64,000 nucleotides of DNA from Apoderus coryli (taxonomy: Eukaryota > Arthropoda > Insecta > Coleoptera > Attelabidae): positions 372,001-436,000 of the forward strand of contig OU452217.1 of assembly GCA_911728435.2 (NCBI GenBank), given 5' to 3'. Position 1 is the stretch's first letter; every line of letters starts with the position of its first letter. A model generated the notes under the pieces. It saw only the letters and a list, made by a program, of their open reading frames with translations. It was not told where the DNA came from and ran no database searches. A program made the position numbers and the translations under genes. Positions 60,552-64,000 of this stretch are shown here, in pieces.

Positions 60552-62417
60552 TATGCTTATTCTAATTTCTTTTTACTAACAAATTTAGTTTTAAATTCTT
60601 AGAGAGTAAACAGCTTTTTGATAGAAACTTTTTTTTAAATCTAAATAACACAATTTTTTAAATAAACGCTCTAATTCGTTCTAAATTGCTTTTTTATGCT
60701 TATTCTAATTTCTTTTTACTAATAAATTTAGTTTTACATTCTAAAAGAGAAAACAGTTTTTGTTAGAAACTTTACTTTTTAAATCTAAATAACACAATTT
60801 CTGAACTAAACGCTCTAACTCGTTCTAAATTGCTTTTTTTATGCTTATTCTAATTTCTTTTTCCTAATAAAATTTAGTTTTAAATTCTTAGAGAGAAAAC
60901 AGCTTTTTGGTAGACACTTTACTTTTTAAATATAGATAACACAATTTCTTAACTAAACGCTCTAATTCCTTCTAAATTGCTGTTTTACGCTTATTCTAAT
61001 TTCTTTTTACTAATAAAATTTAGTTTTAAATTCTTAGAGAGAAAACAGCTATTTGGTAGACGCTTTACTTCTTAAATATAAATAACACAATTTCTTAACT
61101 AAGCGCTCTAGTTCGTTCTAAATTGTTTTTTATGCTATTCTAATTTCTTTTTCCTAATAAAATTTAGTTTTAAATTCTGAGAGGGAAAATAGCTTTTTGG
61201 TACACAATTTACTTTTTAAATATAAATAACACCATTTTTTAACTAAACGCTCTAATTCGTTCTAAATTGCTTTTTTATGCTTATTCTAATTTCTTTTTCC
61301 TAATAAAATTTAGTTTTCAATTCTTAGAGAGAAAATAGCTTTTTGGTAGACACTTTACTTTTTAAATCTAAATAACACAATTTCTTAACTAAACGCTCTA
61401 TTTCGTTCTAAATTGCTTTTTTATGCTTATTCTAATTTCTTTTAACTAATAAAATTTAGTTTTAAATTCTTAGAGAAAAAAAAAGCTTTTTGGTAGACAC
61501 TTTACTTTTTAAATATAAATAACACAATTTTTTAAATAAGCGCTCTAAATCGTTCTAAATTGCTTTTTTATGCTTATTCTAATTTCTTTTTACTAACAAA
61601 TTTAGTTTTAAATTCTTAGAGAGTAAACAGCTTTTTGATAGAAACTTTTTTTTAAATCTAAATAACACAATTTTTTAAATAAACGCTCTAATTCGTTCTA
61701 AATTGCTTTTTTATGCTTATTCTAATTTCTTTTTACTAATAAATTTAGTTTTACATTCTAAAAGAGAAAACAGTTTTTGTTAGAAACTTTACTTTTTAAA
61801 TCTAAATAACACAATTTCTGAACTAAACGCTCTAATTCGTTCTAAATTGCTTTTTTTATGCTTATTCTAATTTCTTTTTCCTAATAAAATTTAGTTTTAA
61901 ATTCTTAGAGAGAAAACAGCTTTTTGGTAGACACTTTACTTTTTAAATATAGATAACACAATTTCTTAACTAAACGCTCTTATTCCTTCTAAATTGCTGT
62001 TTTACGCTTATTCTAATTTCTTTTTACTAATAAAATTTAGTTTTAAATTCTTAGAGAGAAAACAGCTATTTGGTAGACGCTTTACTTCTTAAATATAAAT
62101 AACACAATTTCTTAACTAAACGCTCTAGTTCGTTCTAAATTGTTTTTTATGCTATTCTAATTTCTTTTTCCTAATAAAATTTAGTTTTAAATTCTGAGAG
62201 GGAAAATAGCTTTTTGGTACACAATTTACTTTTTAAATATAAATAACACCATTTTTTAACTAAACGCTCTAATTCGTTCTAAATTGCTTTTTTATGCTTA
62301 TTCTAATTTCTTTTTCCTAATAAAATTTAGTTTTCAATTCTTAGAGAGAAAATAGCTTTTTGGTAGACACTTTACTTTTTAAATCTAAATAACACAATTT
62401 CTTAACTAAACGCTCTA
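60385..62417. repeat. 1017-bp 7-mer HOR, two copies
   Basis: Copies 60385-61401 and 61402-62417. Anchors 1017 bp apart: 'gtaaacag' 60606/61623, the contracted 'gaaactttttttt' just after it, and 'ctgagaggg' 61177/62194. A difference is C at 60819 ('ctaactcg') versus T at 61836. The equivalent region of C1 (about 50962-51978) has the unit once. The edges are 'ctaattcg' at 60384, 'ctatttcg' at 61401 and 'ctaaatcg' at 62418. Confidence 0.9.
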
Positions 62418-62501
62418 AATCGTTCTAAATTGCTTTTTTATGCTTATTCTATCTTCTTTTTACTAACACATTTAGTTTTAAATTCTTAGAGAGAAAACAG
62501 T

Positions 62502-64000
62502 TTTTTGGTAGACACTTTACTTTTTAAATATAAATAACACCATTTCTTAACTAAACGCTCTAATTCGTTCTAAATTGCTTTTTAATGTTTATTCTAATTT
62601 CTTTTAACTAATAAAATTTAGTTTTAAATTCTAAAAGAGAAAACAGCTTTTTGTTAGAAACTTTACTTTTTAAATCTAAATAACACAATTTCTGAACTAA
62701 ACGCTCTCATTCGTTCTAAATTGCTTTTTTTATGCTTATTCTAATTTCTTTTTCCTAATAAAATTTAGTTTTAAATTCTTAGAGAGAAAACAGCTTTTTT
62801 GTAGAAACTTTACTTTTAAAAACTAAATAACACAATTTTTTAAATAAACGCTCTACATCGTCCTAAATTGCTTTTTCATGCTTATTCTAATTCCTTTTTA
62901 CTAACAAATTTAGTTTTAAATTCTTAGAGAGCAAACAGCTTTTTGGTAGACACTTTACTTTTTAAATATAAATAACACAAATTTTTAAATAAACGCTTTA
63001 AATAGTTCTAAATTGCCTTTTTATGCTTATTCGAATTTCTTTTCACTAACAAATTTTGTTTTAAATTCTTAGAGAGAAAACAGCTTTTTGGTAGACACTT
63101 TACTTATTAAATATAAATAACACAATTTTTTAAATAAACGCTCTAAATCGTTCTAATTTGCTTTTTTATGCTTATTCATATTTCTTTTTACTAACAAATT
63201 TAGTTTTAAATTCTTAGAGAGAAAACAGCTTTTTGGTAGACACTTTACTTTTTAAATATAAATAACACAATTTCTTAACTAAACGCTCTAATTCCTTCTA
63301 AATTGCTTTTTTATGCTTATTCTAATTTCTTTTTACTAATAAATTTAGTTTTAAATTCTAAAAGAGAAAGCAGCTTTTTGGTAGAAACTCTACTTTTTAA
63401 ATCTAAATAACACAATTTCTTAAGTAAACGTTCTAATTCGTTCTAAATTGGTTTTTTCATGCTTATTCTAATTCCTTTTTCCTAATAAAATTTAGTTTTA
63501 AATTCTTAGAGAGAAAACAGCTATTTTGTAGAAACTTTACTTTTTAAATCTAAATAACACAATTTTTTAAATAAACGCTCTAAATCGTTCTAAATTGCTT
63601 TTTCATGCTTATTCTAATTCCTTTTTACTAACAAATTTAGTTTTAAATTCTTAGAGAGAAAACAGCTTTTTGGTAGACACTTTACTTTTTAAATATAAAT
63701 AACACAATTTTTTAAATAAACGCTCTAAATCGTTCTAAATTGCTTTTTCATGCTTATTCATATTTCTTTTTACTAACAAATTTAGTTTTAAATTCTTAGA
63801 GAGAAAACAGCTTTTTGGTAGACACTTTACTTTTTAAATATAAATAACACAATTTCTTAACTAAACGCTCTAATTCCTTCTAAATTGCTTTTTTATGCTT
63901 ATTCTAATTTCTTTTTACTAATAAATTTAGTTTTAAATTCTAAAAGAGAAAGCAGCTTTTTGGTAGAAACTTTACTTTTTAAATCTAAATAACACAATTT
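62502..64000. repeat. Segmental duplication D2, running off the window (partner 52209-53707)
   Basis: Partner of D1 at offset 10,293, still matching at the last base of the window ('acaattt' 53701/63994). It has 'gaaactctac' near 63386, a mark that in the other copy appears later (54258), so D2 is not a simple copy of D1. The array continues beyond the window at about consensus position 135. Confidence 0.9.

Larger units (their letters stand above)
58200..61637. repeat. 3.44-kb segmental duplication C2 (partner 48777-52214)
   Basis: Partner of C1 at offset 9423. Its left part lies inside the 2024-bp HOR and its right part inside the 1017-bp tandem, so the order shared with C1 seems to be the ancestral one and both tandems are later expansions in this region, or C1 is a contracted copy. 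Confidence 0.9.
1..64000. repeat. Satellite DNA array, ~145-bp monomer, ~440 tandem copies
   Basis: The entire window is a head-to-tail array of one AT-rich monomer. Recurrent landmarks, in order, are 'cgctctaattcgttctaaat', 'gcttttttatgcttattcta', 'tttttactaataaatttag', 'ttcttagagagaaaacagc', 'tttttggtagacactttac', 'tttttaaatataaataacac' and 'aatttcttaactaaa'. They return every 141-147 bp, usually 145 or 146. The consensus I assembled is 145 bp with about 32 G or C. All copies have the same orientation; I never saw the reverse-complement landmarks on the + strand. No unique DNA interrupts the array and both window ends fall inside a monomer. Satellite DNA of this kind typically packages as constitutive heterochromatin and often underlies centromeres, but nothing here proves a centromeric role. 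I do not recognise the family and cannot assign a species. Confidence 0.98.

Noticed and set aside
1..64000. Short open reading frames on either strand
   Set aside because: Stop codons are dense in this AT-rich unit, and because 145 (or 146) is not a multiple of 3 a frame meets every phase within three monomers. Any short ORF recurs with the repeat and has no coding features.
1..64000. Transposable-element origin of the monomer (terminal repeats, target-site duplications, poly-A tail)
   Set aside because: No terminal inverted or long terminal repeats, no coding remnants and no flanking duplications were found; T- and A-runs are internal to every monomer.
1..64000. Rho-independent terminators or hairpin RNAs at 'agctttttgg' T-runs
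   Set aside because: The T-runs lack a GC-rich stem upstream; the symmetry in some variants is a short A/T palindrome only.

Overview
The whole 64-kb window is one uninterrupted block of AT-rich eukaryotic-type satellite DNA. A monomer of about 145 bp (141-147 bp where I measured it; consensus about 22% G+C) is repeated head to tail roughly 440 times, always in the same orientation. The window opens inside a monomer (about consensus position 14) and closes inside one (about position 135), so neither array edge is present. I found no protein-coding gene, RNA gene, transposon, CRISPR array or unique-sequence island. Reading frames cannot stay open: 145 is not a multiple of 3, so any frame is pushed through every phase of a stop-rich unit within three monomers. 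The organism cannot be named from this sequence. Array size, AT-richness and higher-order structure suggest centromeric, pericentromeric or other heterochromatin of a eukaryote; that is inference.

The information lies in how monomer variants are ordered. Monomers fall into recurring types (for example an EcoRI-bearing type, a type with 'tacattctaaaag', a type with 'ttatccatatt', a type with 'gagaaaaaaaaagctttttg'). These types recur in fixed orders as higher-order repeats (HORs) and segmental copies of many sizes: 2-mers (291-293 bp), 4-mers (582 and 584 bp), a 5-mer (723 bp), a 6-mer offset (879 bp), a 7-mer (1017 bp), an 8-mer (1161 bp), an 11-mer offset (1604 bp), 13-, 14- and 15-mers (1885, 2024, 2033, 2177 bp) and a 31-mer (4502 bp). 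All periods and offsets come from matching diagnostic variants by eye and subtracting coordinates; percent identities were not computed.

Layout. 1-7.7 kb: a 31-monomer unit and a rearranged second copy. 7.7-10.15 kb: a block copied almost without length change to 35.55-37.75 kb. 10.15-11.3 kb: more diverged monomers. 11.3-15.5 kb: mosaic of segmental copies with a 584-bp tandem pair. 15.8-18.2 kb: third copy of the start of the 31-mer. 19.2-22.6 kb: 2033-bp HOR. 23.2-26.2 kb: another partial copy of the 31-mer order. 26.2-34.7 kb: the most homogeneous part, three copies of a 2177-bp 15-mer plus a 1885-bp 13-mer derivative. 34.4-36.75 kb: 1161-bp 8-mer twice. 37.7-49 kb: mosaic of copies related to the first 15 kb, with one truncated monomer near 41.5 kb. 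48.8-64 kb: a right-hand domain with its own variants, 2024-, 1017-, 582- and 293-bp tandems, and a duplication of 48.8-53.7 kb onto 58.2-64 kb.

The pattern fits repeated unequal exchange and/or replication-slippage amplification at many scales, with local homogenisation. No undescribed gene system is visible. What merits a second look is the multi-scale HOR architecture, the linked diagnostic sites with recombinant monomers, and the near-identical 15-mer array.
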